From: Casuarina equisetifolia
Lineage: Eukaryota > Streptophyta > Magnoliopsida > Fagales > Casuarinaceae
Direction of reading: 5' to 3'
DNA length: 64,000 nucleotides
Assembly (NCBI GenBank): GCA_028551475.1
Contig: CM052354.1
Span: 26,063,258 to 26,127,257 of the forward strand
Part shown: one piece after another, positions 33,067 through 46,215 of the stretch
Position numbering within the stretch: the first letter of the stretch is position 1
How the letters are laid out: each line of letters begins with the position of its first letter
Translations under genes and position numbers: made by a program
Notes under the pieces: generated by a model
Seen by the model: the letters and a program-made list of their open reading frames with translations, nothing else
Databases searched by the model: none
What the model was told of the DNA's origin: nothing

Positions 33067-35503
33067 TCAGGAACAAGCAGAGGCCTTAAAGTCAGGAATC
33101 ACGATGAAGGCAATGGATAGAGGCGAGATAGATATTGGGACATTCTTATGACGAAGGACTGGGTCCAACCTTGGGATCTCTCCATTGTTGACGTTCAAAG
33201 GATTCCCGTTGAGAACTAAGGTTTGGGTTTGAAGATTCCCATCTTTTGGAGTCAAGTGGTACTCCTCTCTCAATGAATGTCTGTGCCGAACATGCCTTCG
33301 ACACACTTGAACTTCTCTGTGCATGGAAGAACCTTCTCTCTCAATGTTTTTCTCCTTTCCACGATTGGAGACATTGATCTCGAATGTGGTGTGGTTGCTA
33401 AAATTAATTAGCAGCAAAGTTACACCAACCTGTCGCAAGATCATGTTTATAGAGGGTTAGTTTCTAAAGGCTTAAATTTGTGGGAACTTAAAACGATAGA
33501 GCATTACTCTTCCTTTGGAACAGTGAGCATAAGCGCGTAGGGATGATGCAGCATCATTGTCAACTCGAAGAACCCCTTTTCCCATAAGTCGATGCCAGAG
33601 AAGTGCACTGTTCAAAGAAGGCAAATAAATGCTGCATTAGATGAGGCTGACTCGTGAAGGCAGAAGAAGTGATGTATAAGCATTTATTCTTGCCTGTAGT
33701 AGTCAGGGTTGGGTTCGAATGTGGTTCTGTTGAGCAGAGCATAGTGTGCACCCACTAAAGTATGCCTGCAGAATACCTTCGTCTTGTACTTGGCTGCCAT
33801 TCCCAGCTGATCTAAGTACCTACAATTTATATGCAAGAAATGAAACATTTTCAGAGGGGGCCTTGAGAAAATGAAAGAGCAGTAAATAATTAATGAGGCA
33901 GCCGGCACTACCAGAAGCTGTTCACAAATCTGTCAGAGACATGAGGAGCCCCACCCTGAAAGGCACCACCAGACTCTCCAATCCACGCAGAAGCCCAAGG
34001 ACCGTGCTCTTGAATCATTGTTTCCATATCTCTGTATGTTCCCAATATGGTTCTACCAGAGTAAGAGGGATCTAAAATCCTACTCATGACTTTGGGATCA
34101 TTACCTGAAAATGTATCAGACGAATGTTTTAAAGACAAAAAGTTGCATCAAATATTCTGTAGGTTGCCAAATTGGTTCATAAGCTTTCTTATATAACTTT
34201 AGTACTTGCATACCTGCACCTAAGTTGTAGGTATGATACGTTACAATATCAACTACACCTGAACCTGAATCCTCAAGAAGCTCTCTGAACCACTTCTTTT
34301 CAAAGAACCCACCAGGCGCTGCAAGTGTAGGTTTGTAACCTGAATTTTTGAACAACTCATTGATAATCTCTTTGAGCTTTACAACATCTTTGGCATACTG
34401 AGCAGCTTCAACCCTAGCACCGATGCCACTTCCGCTCAACTCATTACCTAGAATGTTCAATGTGAGTACGTACAGTAAGGGAACAACAGGGAGCTTAGTC
34501 CATGGTTACATACCAAATTCCCACGAATCAATTTGGTAGCCCTTTGACATCGTGTAGCTCATTAGGGCCTTGGTGTTACTTGAGTCCCAATCTCCAGCCC
34601 AGAGTGTGCTATTGCCTTGCTTTTGCCTCCCATAGAGAGCATTCAAGCCAAATGTTACAATTGCCCTGCAAGAAGCAAGATTCAAAGCACAACCACAGTG
34701 ACAAAGAAGTGTTAAGAAGGCGTAATGCCTCCTCATAGAAGGAGCACAACATGTTAAGATGTTAGTGGGAAAGGAAATGCAAATGTCATAAATTTTACCC
34801 TGTCTTGTTGAAAAACTGGTTTAGCCTATCCCACCTTCTAATGGGTAAACATCCAGCTGTTAATCCAAACAACCCGCCTTTGGCTATCTTTTTAAATCGA
34901 TGACAAGGGTACCTTGGACGCCCTATATTGTAAATCAATTGGTCTTGAGGAGAACCTCCAATCCTAAGCCTCAAATGGCCGAAAGCTATGAATCCACCAA
35001 CATAAAAAGAGCAACATTATTCTGTTGGCCTAAGTGATCCCAAGAGATGATAGGTGATACTAGAATGTCTTGAATAGGTTCTGAATGTGCAAACTAAGTA
35101 AAGCAAATAAACAAACCTTGGATTGTCTTGACGAGTAGAGGATTAGACAGGTGCTGAAAAAGCCAAACCACATTGAATCTAAAATCTCAGATTGAACACA
35201 TCATTCTACTAACTTTTAGTCATAAGTTTGATTGGTCTTTTGTTTGATTGAGCACATGGAAATGAGATGACTCAAAATTTTCAAAATACTCACCAAAGTT
35301 AGTGCAGATGAATTTTGTAGCATGCAGTAGTTGAAACGACATGTATCACTTGGCCACCAATCAATATTTGCACAAATATAATTTTCATCTGTTTCAGCCA
35401 CTCTAGAAGTGCCATCAACAACGATTTTAGCAAGATTAATTTCTTGAGGCAATATTCTAGGAAGAGAAACCAAGACAAGGAACAAGGTGAGGCTGAACTG
35501 CAT
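33067..35503 (-). CDS. heparanase-like protein (GH79 glycoside hydrolase), copy B
   Basis: Nine exons on the minus strand: 35503-35294, 35153-35117, 34985-34799, 34665-34514, 34447-34214, 34104-33912, 33819-33694, 33607-33508 and 33429-33067. They join in frame to 533 residues. A signal peptide is evident (MQFSLTLFLVLVSLPRIL). The acid/base Glu lies in NELSGSG (E198) and the nucleophile in IGESGG (E317), so both catalytic residues remain. Family members are beta-glucuronidases acting on arabinogalactan-protein or flavonoid glucuronides in the wall, apoplast or vacuole. Exon 7 ends at a GC donor (TACAG before GCAAG), shared with copy C. It is flanked by pseudogene A downstream and copy C upstream. 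The C-terminal region is more divergent than the rest and lacks about 11 residues relative to copy C. The frame is fully open, so I call it a gene rather than a pseudogene; expression is unknown. Confidence 0.85.
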
Positions 35504-37282
35504 TGTTAGATAGACGATAGCAGCCTCACCCCCGGCTTTACTCCTGCAAATTAACTACAACAAAAATTGGAAAAAAAAAAAAAAAGAGGCAATCTCAATA
35601 GCACAAAAAATAAATCATTAAAGAAAACTGAATAGGGACAAGGGCTAAAACATGTTAGAACTCTAGAAATAATAGTTAGAAGAAGAATATTTGTAGAATT
35701 TGAAAAAGGTAACGGATACATGAAGTTGGAGTAATGTCAATGTCACATTAATAACTGAAGTTACTGTTACATTAATAATTAAAGCTACTATAACATTAAT
35801 AATCAAAGCATTTTAAAAACTGAACTAGAGACAATTGAAAGTGGTGGCATTCAAACGCAATTAATAAGCAAATAAAAAGGTCTGAACTTTTTTTTTTCTT
35901 TTTAAGGTTTGGTTCCCCCAAACTACGGACAAAAAAGGTTGTACACTCCAAAAAACCTAAGTAGAGACAATTAAAAGTAATGGCATTCAAATGCGATTAA
36001 TAAATAAATAAAAAGAGTTTTTTTTTTATTTTTTTTTATTTTTATATAGTTTGGTTCACCCAAAATGGGGACAAAAAAGGTTGTACACTCCAATTTTTAA
36101 GAAATTATATTTTATAGAATTGATGTAGTTATTTCATTGATGAGTTATACTCACATTCAATAAGTTTTGGACACTAAACTTATTGAGTGTGAAAATACAT
36201 AACTTCAATCAAAGAAAAATCATCAAGTTGCTATCCTAAGTTTTACTCTTATACTGAATTGTATTTTTTTTTTGTAAATTTCTAAATTTGTTGCATTTAT
36301 CTTATTAATATTTGTAAGGATCTCAAAAAAATTCTTTCATCAAATTTAGTTGACTATCTTAAATTTGACACCAAAATCTAATAATTTTAGGAAGAAATTA
36401 TCAATAGAGAAACATTTTAAAAATATTAAGGAAAACAAAATATAATAACTTCACTCTTTTGGAGAAGTGAGTCCTAAACTCTTTTATTTTGTTCAAGGAT
36501 AATCCAAAAATTGATGTTACACTTAAATTATATATATAAGTTAAAAGCTAATGAGTGGAGTGAAGTAAAGTTTTAACCATTTGAACCAGGCTCACAAATA
36601 TAAACATGCTTAGCTTGAGCTCAAACTTGACGAGTACATACTGAATTTAGTATGAATAATTTTATAAAACTGATAATTGTCCTATGTTCAACCCTCCAAA
36701 AATAATAATAATAAAAAAAGGTCTTAACATGATTTAGAAAAAGTGTTTATAGATTTATTATGCTTGCAATATACATAATTACACGACTTGCTTCTCCTAA
36801 CTAAATAAGCTTAAGAAACTTAATTTTTATAGACTAAATTTACAAACTTAAGTTGACTTAACCTGAGAGGAGGCCGGCACCCTTCATCAAGTTTGTCATC
36901 TTCTTTAATTTGTGAAGAATTTAGTGTTTTACGGATATTACCATGGTTTCATGTCAATTCTACCATAGGTTCAACAAAATGTAGAGAAAATAATCTATTT
37001 ATCATCTAAAAAAGCTTTACTTAGCTAAATGCTAGAAAAAATGAAAAAGAAAACAGATAATGACTGATTACAATGCAAAACCTGAGTCCACTAAATTGAT
37101 TACATCCATTGACTAAGAATAATAACAGTATCAAACAGCAAAAGCACAATCCTTATCTTATTCTTCAACATTCTTATTTAAGGAACTTGTACTTGCTGAA
37201 AGAACATATGGCTTACAATTATCATAATTATACTGCACTTGCTCAACCTAGTAAAACACGCTTGAGTGAAGAGTGCAGAAAT
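35504..37282. other. spacer between GH79 copies B and C
   Basis: The left part is the A/T-rich 5' flank of copy B, with internal tandem repeats related to those upstream of copy A (35660-36060, including two copies of a block ending AAAAAAGGTTGTACACTCCA). The right part (about 37120-37280) is the 3' flank of copy C and resembles the 3' flank of copy B near 32815-33060, starting AACAGCAAAAGCACAAT. No other gene is recognisable. Confidence 0.6.
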
Positions 37283-40200
37283 CTATTGTACACAAGCACG
37301 AGCATCAAAGTTGGGAAACACTATGAAGGCAATGGATCTTGGCACAATATATAATGGAGACCGCAAGTCATTAAGAACAGGGTCCAATTTCGGGATGTCT
37401 CCTTGATCTGTAAGCTTTAATGGAATTCCATTTAGAAGTGAGGTTTCACTTTGCAGGAACCCATCTTCTGGAGTCAAGTGGTACTCCTCTCTGTATAATG
37501 GCATATCTGAAGCTTTCCTTCCCACCCAAGAGACTGTTATCTTAAGATTATGAGTGAAAGAATTTTCTTTCTCAGCTTTTTTCGCCTCGGAATTGCCAGC
37601 AACATTCATACCGTTGTTGACATCAATTGTGAAATGAGTCTGATTGCTTAAGTTGATAAGAAGTAAAGTTATACCTGCCTACAAAAATGATGACATTAGT
37701 CAAAATCAGCATAGAAGAAAAGGGAATAGAAGATATGATAGAGCAACAAGGAGGAATGTAGGAGAGACAACAACCTACATACCTAAAAGAAAAGTTAACA
37801 ACTTATGAAAGAGTCTTATTTTAAAATTGCAAGTAATGAATTCCCCATCTCGTGGATGTTTATGGGGGAAGTGACCCATATGCAAGCACCATGCCACAAT
37901 TGAGCACCAGAACATGGTTCTGACCTTAGGAGATTTAAGTCTACCAGATTGTAAAACACAAAGATCCCGCGGATGAACCAAGTTGGTGAAATTATGAAAC
38001 GCATGTGGGTGCATGTGCAATAGTTGGGATCTCACAAATAGTCTGTTTCTGTCATGAGACCTGATGCCAAAACTTGGGTTTTGGCAAAAAATGTTTCAAA
38101 GGAAATAAATGTTATGAGCATCTCACCACAACAAAGTCAGAGCTACACATACTAATCCAAAATTTCCCTTAGGAATCCTGCTTTGGCCCAATAGTTATCT
38201 TATTGTAGTTAATTTGGAAGAAAACAAACATTCAATAGAGCCTTACTCTTCCTTTTGCACAATGTGCATAAGACCGTAAATATGATGAAGCATTGTTGTG
38301 AACAGCAAGAACGCCTTTTCCCATAAGTCGATGCCATAGAAGTGCACTGCTCAAAACAAGACATTTTTAAAGAAGGAAGAATTAGAATAAGCGTGGTGAT
38401 GACACAGATTAAATAATTCGAACCCCTTCCCCAATTCCCATAGAAAAAAAATGGAGAAAAAGTAAAGAACAATGAAACAACTTCAGTGCTCTCAACTTCT
38501 TGCCTGTAGTAATCAGGCCTGGGAACAAATGTGGTTGTGTTTAGGAGGCCGTAGTTCCCCCCAATTAAAGACTGCCTGCAATATACTTTGGTGTGGTATT
38601 TGGATGCCATCCCAAGCTGATCTAAGTACCTGAGTCCATATATAAATAAAAATTATCCTGTAGCTGATAACAAGTAATATAATACAATTGTCCAATGCTT
38701 CTTTTGCTGCAAAATGAAATATTTAAGGTGCTAAAAAATGGGGAAATGGAGGAAGTGATGCGCAATCAAGATTACCAGAAGCTGTTCACAAATGTGTCAG
38801 ACACATGACGACCGCCACTGTTATATGCACCACCAGCTTCTCCAACCCATGCAGAAGCCCAAGGGCCATGCTTTTGAATAATTTCTCGAAGATCGCTGAA
38901 TGTCTGTGATATCTGGCTCAAGTGAGAGGGATCCAATATCTTACTTACTAGATTCGGATCAACACCTGAAATGGGGAGAGGACTTGTAATAGCAGAAATG
39001 TGGACACTGATAAAAATAGTTATGTCAGGGACATGTAAATAAGTATAACAAAGCCACCATTCAGAAACCAGGGGTCTTGAAATGATGTCCATAGGAGCTT
39101 ACAGTAATCTATGTTACACAGGGAAACTTACATAAACCTATTTGCCTTGTCCGATTTTAACCCCCTTTGCCAATTTCCATACATTGTATGTGTTTGTGCG
39201 AGAGAGAGTGATTTGGCAGTATCGAACAGGAGATAAGAAGACAGAGCTGCATCTATATTCTATTTTTTGCACCGTACAACAGGGTGAGCTTCATTTTGTT
39301 GGCAGGGGAATAAACTGTCATATGTCGTGCTAAAGTATTATAGAGCTTCGGTTATTTTTGAAATTCAGAAGAGCCAAAGAAAACAAGCATCTAGGAGAAA
39401 AGTTGTAAGTCGATCCTTAGCATTATACTCTATAAGGATTCAATTCGTAAGAAACAAGAAGAAAAAACAAAAATATTAGGTTTCATATTCAATAACTTTT
39501 TCATGTCCTCCTAATCATTCATTATAGCTAATACAACTGTCCAGGCTAAGGGTAAAGAGGCAAAGAACATGCTGCAATATATCCACTAACATAAATTGTG
39601 CTGATGTTTAATTAATATCAAATAACCTATTGCATGGGAATTGCTCAATATATGATTCCTATTTAATTGGAGAACAAGATTTTTTTTTTTTTTGGTTGCC
39701 AAAGGGGATGAACATACATCAAGTTCGAAAGATTTTGACATCACAGTTCCTCACCTGCACCTAAGTTGTATATGTGATGGGTCACGACATTGAGTACACC
39801 TGAACCCGATACTTCAAGAAGCTTAGTGAACCACTTCTGGTCAACAAATCCTCCAGGAGCTATTAGTGTCGGTTTCAAGTTGGATTTATTATACAAATCA
39901 TTTATCATAGCTTTAAGTTTGATCAAGTCTTTCCCATACTGTTCAGCACTAACACTGGCAGCAACGCCACCTCCACTCAACTCATTACCTACAACAACAG
40001 AGGCAAAGATAATGGTGAAGCAGAACAGGGTAATGACAACAAGGAAGAGCTTCATCTATAGTTCCATACCAAATTCCCATGACTCTATATCATATCCCTT
40101 TGAAATGGTGTACTTCATTAAATTTGCCGCGTTAGTAGGGTCCCAATCTCCTACCCAAGCACTCCCTCTGGTATGGTGCCTCCCATAAAGTGCATTCAAG

Positions 40201-41587
40201 CCAAATGTCACAATTACCCTGCAAGTAAATGATTTAGATAACCACTCACATGCAGCCCAAGAAAACGAAATAGAAATAAAGAACAAAAAAGAGAGTTCTG
40301 TTTACTGAAATACTTGTAGATACAAGTTCCAAATTTCAAGATAACTCGGAAATCTTGTGGATGTGGCGGGACAATCTAAAAAATGGAAGACTGGAAGAAC
40401 TTCGAAAATGTATTCAGGGTATAAGGTGAAAAAAAGTTTGAAGGGTAGTAAAGCCTAATCTATAGAAACCCAGCACTGATAATTGGTAAACATCAAAAGA
40501 AAGAGAGCTGTGTGAAAGAGAAAGAGAGTGGCCTTCTCAATAAAGTTTCACAATGGAAATGAGACACTACTTAAAAGAGAGTTTACTCCATAGATGGTGT
40601 GTGCTATAGAGGAACGATTATCGGCATGGATATGCAATTTAACCAAACCTTGATAAAATAAAATCACTCCTAAAAGCCACAACCACATAATGCAGATTTG
40701 TTTTGCATGTAACATGTGAATGAAGAATCCTGTAGAGAAAACCTAGTCCTTCTCTGTCACTATCAGGATTGATGAAATCTGACAATCAGCAACCTTGGCA
40801 ATACGACTTTTACTTTTTGGCCGTGGTGAAGAAAATGAAATTTGCAATGTCCAAAAGCTTACCCTGTCTTACTGAAAAAATGGTTCAGCTCATCCCACCT
40901 CCTCATGTATAAACATCCCTTTGAGAATCCAAACAAACCACTTTGCTCCTTTCGGAATGGATGGCAAGGAGACCTCAAATTTCCTGTGTTGTACAATACT
41001 TGATCCTGCAAAGATCCTCCGATTCTTATCCTCAAATGCTTGAAAGCTATCAATCCACCAATGTTGATACATTAATATTCTGTTGTTCGTAAAACTAATC
41101 TAACAAGATACTAGTACTGGAAATAAGAAGCTATCGTCAAGCACTTAAAAAACACTTGAATGTCATGAGAAAATTTTCCCGAAGAAACAAAAAAATAAGT
41201 GAAGCAGATAGACAGACCTAGGATTGCCTTGGCAAGTAAAGGATGAGACAAGTCCTGAAAAAAGCAAAGCACACAAGGCAATGGCTCAAATTGGTTCACT
41301 GCCTTCCAGAAATTTAATGAAAAACGTTTCATATCAGTCCTTCAATCTTGCACACTCGTAAGTTTCCAAATCCTCACCAAATTTATAGCAGATGCATTTC
41401 CCCATGGACACTGATTGTAGTTGCACTTATTCTGGGGCCACCAATCAAGAGTTGCACAGATGAAATTATCGTCAGTAGCAGCTACAGGTGTAGTGCCATC
41501 AACTACAATTTTAGTATGTAAAATTTCTCGAGCCAAAATCGCAGGGAGAGAAACCAGGATGAGAAGAAAAGAAAGGTGAAATCCCAT
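37283..41587 (-). CDS. heparanase-like protein (GH79 glycoside hydrolase), copy C
   Basis: Nine exons on the minus strand: 41587-41378, 41254-41218, 41046-40863, 40218-40070, 39988-39755, 38965-38776, 38629-38504, 38346-38247 and 37678-37283. They give 541 residues, about the size of Arabidopsis GUS1/GUS2. The signal peptide is MGFHLSFLLILVSLPAILA. The proton donor is E196 in NELSGGG and the nucleophile E314 in VGEAGG. The 118-residue gap equals that between E225 and E343 of human heparanase. The family hydrolyses beta-glucuronides, for example on arabinogalactan proteins, as a secreted enzyme. A probable untranslated first exon lies upstream near 42309-42480 (donor AAG before GTTAGT), with a leader-intron acceptor near 41620-41641. 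Exon 7 ends in a GC donor. This is the least altered copy and the likely ancestor-like member of the array. Confidence 0.92.
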
Positions 41588-43690
41588 TGGTAGATCAATG
41601 ACAACAGCCTGAGAACCACCTCTGCTTGTACAAATTAACTGCAACAAGAACGATTTATACTTTTAATGAGAAGCAGATAAGTCAGAGATGTGGTACAGCT
41701 AGTACATGTTTCTAGGAACGGGTTCCATAACACTAACAATTTCTCCTCAATCTCTAGAACGGAATTACAGAATTTCAAAGTTCCATTGGCCCCAAACTAC
41801 ATTAATCATTTTCCACTTTTCAGCCAATACTAATATCTACTAAGAAACAATATGTTAAAATCAAAAACACAGAATAGTGTTGTACTAGAAATTCTTTTAG
41901 ATCCAGGAAGATTCATAAGACGTAGCCGCTTCCATATCACAGATACAGGAAGTGGAAGCAATACCACTAAGACTAGAAATCAGAAAACCAGTTCTGTAGA
42001 TACTGTTTCATGAAGAACTTGAGAAAAGAATGGCTTTTCGCCTGCTACACTTCTTAGTAAGGAAGGACCCGATCCAAAGCCCCCCAGACAGAGCTTAAAA
42101 TGCTTAAGGATAAACCGATAAGAATTACTTCAAATAATAAAGTTAACTAGAAAGACAGACCGCCACAGAAGGTGCTAATGGCGACGCTCAAAAAGTATCT
42201 TTCGCTGCGGCAGACTCCAGAAATGGGCAGATGGACGCATGGGAAACAAAATCTCAAGAAACCCACATATAATTCAATAAGATGACGCCAACCCAGCGAA
42301 AACTAACCTTAAATGCTGCAATCCATTAACGACAACACTGAAGCTCCACTCTTCGGCAACTTCCTTCGTCAAAACAATCAATGATGCGTCTCCTTTTGGA
42401 TGGAGAGCAAGCTTATTGGCAACCTATCTTGGCGTTTCTTGGACACCCGGACAAACAAAAACATATCGCGTGAACTGGGTCAGTTTCATGTCTGTCGGTT
42501 CTGGTTAAAAGGTGGTGCAGCGTAGCTGGGGCCTTAGCTTAAGCATGATCATTGGACGGGTTTGGTGAATTGGAACAGTTAAGTACGTTTTTGGTGAAAT
42601 GTAGGGTCAGTTTCAAGCTTGTCCCTTTTTTCAAAATACTAAACTTAAATTCGAATGAGATCTGTTTATCCTTAAACAAAGGTGTTGCAATGGCGAGCGG
42701 CGCAGATTCCATGCGGGCTTAGCGTCGATTGGAAGTTATGCCTTCGCCAAGTCTTGCTCCCCAATACACGGGTTTCGCTTTCGTGTCGAACATTGAAGAA
42801 TGTCTTTTTTCTTGTTTATTATTGCTTTTACCTGTCATCTTGTTATAAAACAGAAAGTTAAGCCTTAAGTGGGGGCTTATTCGGATCAAATGTGATTAAT
42901 ATCACCTGCATCAAGTCAAGTTTTGAAAGACTCATCGACATTAGCTTCGCGTTGAAAAGAAGAACAAGTGGAAGAAGATGAGATAAGAGTCTGATGATTG
43001 CAAGACTGACAGGGAGCTGGAAAAGAAACAGTAGTTAAAGTGGTTTGTTCTTCTTACATCCCATGTGCATTGTAAATCACCATTCTACCTAATCAACACT
43101 GACCACATGCGTCACTGTTGGGTTCCCCTGTATCCTCTATTCAAGGCCTCATTTTCTCTTGGGTCCATTTTAGATGTCATTTGTGAGCTTTTATTAAAAA
43201 TTTACTCTTATCTTAAAAGTTAATTAAAGAAAAAAGATATTTTGTTACAAAGTCTATATCTTACTCAATAACTAATTTATAAAATATAGAGATATATTTA
43301 CATTTAACCAGACGTGCACATTGGTACCTTAACAATGATTATAAAAATAAAGAAGTCTAAAATAATAATGAGATTTGCATCAGGTGCCCCATGCAAGAAG
43401 TTGTTCCCATTGATTAAGGGAGGGCCTAAGCTAACCCCTGAAAGCGAGGTTCTTTAATGAAAGAGAAAAAAGATGTCCTTTTTCCTTTTTCCTTGAAGTT
43501 TCGTGCTGTGAGATAAGTATCTGGTTCCATTATTTTACAGATTTTTTGAAAGATTTGTGGTCAAGTCATCGAAAGTCCCCCTCTGACTGAATCAATTCCT
43601 CGTTTCCCTTCCACTGCCGTGCAGAGCTGTGTTCTGCCTCTTTCTTCCTTGATCCATGAACCCTTGAACCCACCCAGCAGACAAGCAGAG
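41588..43690. other. 5' leader and promoter side of GH79 copy C, then spacer
   Basis: The first part is the probable leader intron and untranslated first exon of copy C. The stretch 42480-43690 contains no recognisable gene. It is presumably the upstream region of copy C on the minus strand. Confidence 0.45.
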
Positions 43691-44217
43691 CCAGTAGTCA
43701 ATGGAGTTTCTGGGGCATCAAAGCTCAAGTTACCATTAGTCTACTGATCAAAAACTGATGAAGCTGGACGATATCAGCATCATTCATCCATGGTGCCTTG
43801 GTTGTTGGGTTTGTTTGGTTGGTTGGTGACTTTTAATTGTTTTGGTCACCCAAATTATCAACCGACACGAAGTAGGTATCCAACCTTGTATTGTACGCAA
43901 AAAATCAATGAACAAATTCAAGTGAGAAATGAATGAGCAGAACAACCACAAACCAAATTTTTGTAAGTTCTTTGCTCAGTTCTTTGTTTTACTCTCAAGT
44001 TCCCTGTCAATTTGGTAAGTGCAATGAAGGACGAAGGAGAATGGGAACTAAAGGATCAAGCATTTAAGTTTATGGCAAAGAGACCATCATACCAAAAGTC
44101 TTAAAGTTAAAAGCTAAGAAAGAATCATTTCTTACTTTTTTTTTAAAGTTAATTAAGGATCATTTCATTTGAACATTGTCACCAATTTGAGCCTTTACAG
44201 TCCAAAACTACTATTAT

Positions 44218-44635
44218 TCAAGTTTCAATCCGTTCTAGTTGATTGTTTGTCTTATGCAATATTCTTGTGTAGTTCTTTTCATTAGTTATCTTATCTGTGG
44301 TTCCAACTTAGAATGTAAAATTATTTCTAATATCATTTTAAAAGACTTAAAGCCCATTTTAACAACTAATTCAAAGTTTAGAGAGTATCTTTTTCATTTA
44401 AATTTCACTACAAATCAAGTTTAATCTATCATAATTCAAGTTTTAATCTACTTCAACTAATTGCTTGTCTTATGCAATATTATTATGCAGCTCTTTCCGT
44501 GAGTCATTTTATTTGTGGTTCCAACTTAGAATGTGCAACTAGTTCTAGTACCATTTTAAAAAACTTATAACTCATTTTCAAAACTAATTCAAAGGTTAAA
44601 TAATACCTCTTTTATTTAAATTTCACTAGAAGAAT
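44218..44635. repeat. two tandem copies of a roughly 210-bp A/T-rich unit
   Basis: Copies at about 44218-44420 and 44425-44635 share GTCTTATGCAATATT, TGTGGTTCCAACTTAGAATGT and TTTAAATTTCACTA in the same order. No coding capacity is visible. The repeat lies in the promoter-side flank of the TPD1-like gene. Confidence 0.75.
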
Positions 44636-45846
44636 CATCTATTCTAATATAAAACTTTTTTTCAGCACACATATAACAATTAACATCCCCAAGTCAATTA
44701 ATATTTTTTGAATTATTTTTTGGAACAAAGATTTAAATCTGCATACGATTAAGGCAGCAATAATTTTTTATTATATTTCTTGATTGTCTCTTGTCAAAAG
44801 AGAAAAAGAAAAAAGAAAAACAAAGTAGAGTTAGGATCGTCTTTGAGCAATTAAGACCATCAAAACCTTTTTTATTTTTGTCATAATCTTATTAGTCACT
44901 AAGAAATATGGTGAATCCAATTATATCTTGATTAAGCACAATGAAGAGTAACATTTAAGATAGAAAAACCCAAAAGTAACTAAGAAGAGAAGGCAATGTC
45001 AAGTTTTTGACCTCCCATTGAAGAAACAAATTACATAATTGGATAAGAAAAGCCCTGAATTATTTTCTTTCTCCAAACACGACAAAGCTTTCATGCAATT
45101 CCTTTCTTTTTACTCCTTCACATTGATTGATAAACCTTAGCCATGTTTGGTGACCTCCTTCGTCTTTTTCAAGCAATAGAACGGTTGTAAAAGTACTTCA
45201 TTAGATAAGTGCTTCGTGTTTTTTATGATATAGCTTCTTAACAACTAGTTATATCAACGATTCATTTCTTTTATGGATGGTTATAAAAGGGAGTAAAAAC
45301 ATGCATGGGAGAAGGCTGTTTTTGTGCAAGGAACTTATGGTTAGAGCAAATCTTCGTGCAAAAATAACTAAGGCTCACACCTAAAAAATTTATTCTTGTT
45401 ATTTTTAATTATAGGCTTTTGTTATAAGTACATAACTGATAACAAAAAATATAGCATTCTTTTTGAAATATCATTTTGCATTAGAGGTAAAAATTTAATT
45501 TTCTCTTAAAAAATTAATTAAAATGGAAAATCAAAATACTAGAGACTCAAAGAATAAGTGAAAAATCAATGATTCATGTTTAGAAAGTGGACACTTATTT
45601 TCTAGATATTCCATAAAAAGGAACATTTATAACCAATGTTATCTGTTCTTAGGAAAGTTATTTATAAACCAAAAGCAGAAAAAGTAAAGAATAAGAAAAT
45701 GGTTATATTTAATCAATTGTGACTAAAAATGGATCAAATCCAACTACAAAACTGATTATAAAAAACTCAAAAGTAATCAATCAATACCCTTAAATTTCTG
45801 GGTTCTCAATACATCAAAGAAATTAAACAGCAATATTTGCAGAAAA

Positions 45847-46215
45847 ATGGCAGCTATCATCAAACTTCTCTGTTCACTCTTCGTCCTCAGTCTCATTGGT
45901 CAAGGAAATTGTCAATGTTCCCTTGATCAGGTGACCATTTCTCAGTCTAAAACACCAACTGTTGTTCAAGGGAAGCCAGTGTGGCAAGTGACAATCTCCA
46001 ATGGCTGCCCATGTTCTCAGACAGACTTGAAAATATCTTGCAAAGGTTTTCAATCTGTGCTACCGGCGGACCCGACCCTCTGGGCCAAAACTGGTGACTT
46101 GTGTATTGTTAACAGTGGTGGGTCCCTTGGACCATCTTCTTCAATCAGCTTCACCTATGCTTGGGACACAAGTTTTCCTCTCGTCCCATTTTCCTCCCAA
46201 ATGTACTGTTCTTAA
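45847..46215 (+). CDS. TPD1-like small secreted cysteine-rich protein
   Basis: A single exon of 122 residues. Residues 1 to about 21 form a signal peptide (LLCSLFVLSLIG core). The mature part has Cys at 22, 24, 54, 56, 65, 86 and 121, in the pattern CQC...NGCPCS...ISCKGF...DLC...YC typical of TAPETUM DETERMINANT1-like proteins. TPD1 is the secreted ligand of the EMS1/EXS receptor kinase and fixes tapetal cell fate in anthers; the many TPD1-like paralogues are mostly uncharacterised. The SNGCPC and VWQVTISNG segments match the family closely. It is shorter than TPD1 itself because it lacks the long N-terminal extension. It sits in the first of two duplicated units and is the only intact copy. 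ATG 45847 starts the signal peptide directly. Confidence 0.88.
   Translation: MAAIIKLLCSLFVLSLIGQGNCQCSLDQVTISQSKTPTVVQGKPVWQVTISNGCPCSQTDLKISCKGFQSVLPADPTLWAKTGDLCIVNSGGSLGPSSSISFTYAWDTSFPLVPFSSQMYCS

Larger units (their letters stand above)
29640..36570. repeat. tandem segmental duplication carrying GH79 copies A and B
   Basis: Two units, about 29640-32655 (copy A with flanks) and about 32660-36570 (copy B with flanks), match over exons, introns and the A/T-rich 5' flank. The block beginning TAATAGCC(A/G)CGTTCATCTTAAAGG appears at the 3' side of each unit (near 29680 and 32670). Both 5' flanks hold the phrases AGGTTGTACACTCCA and AATAAGTTTTGGA. The units differ by the loss of about 1.05 kb from copy A and by small repeat expansions. 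Confidence 0.8.

Noticed and set aside
33893..34075. Plus-strand open frames inside the GH79 copies (also near 29809 and 34502)
   Set aside because: They lie opposite conserved GH79 exons and are similar to one another only because the exons are duplicated.
33067..35503. Copy B as a pseudogene
   Set aside because: All nine exons join in frame, splice sites are present and both catalytic Glu residues remain.
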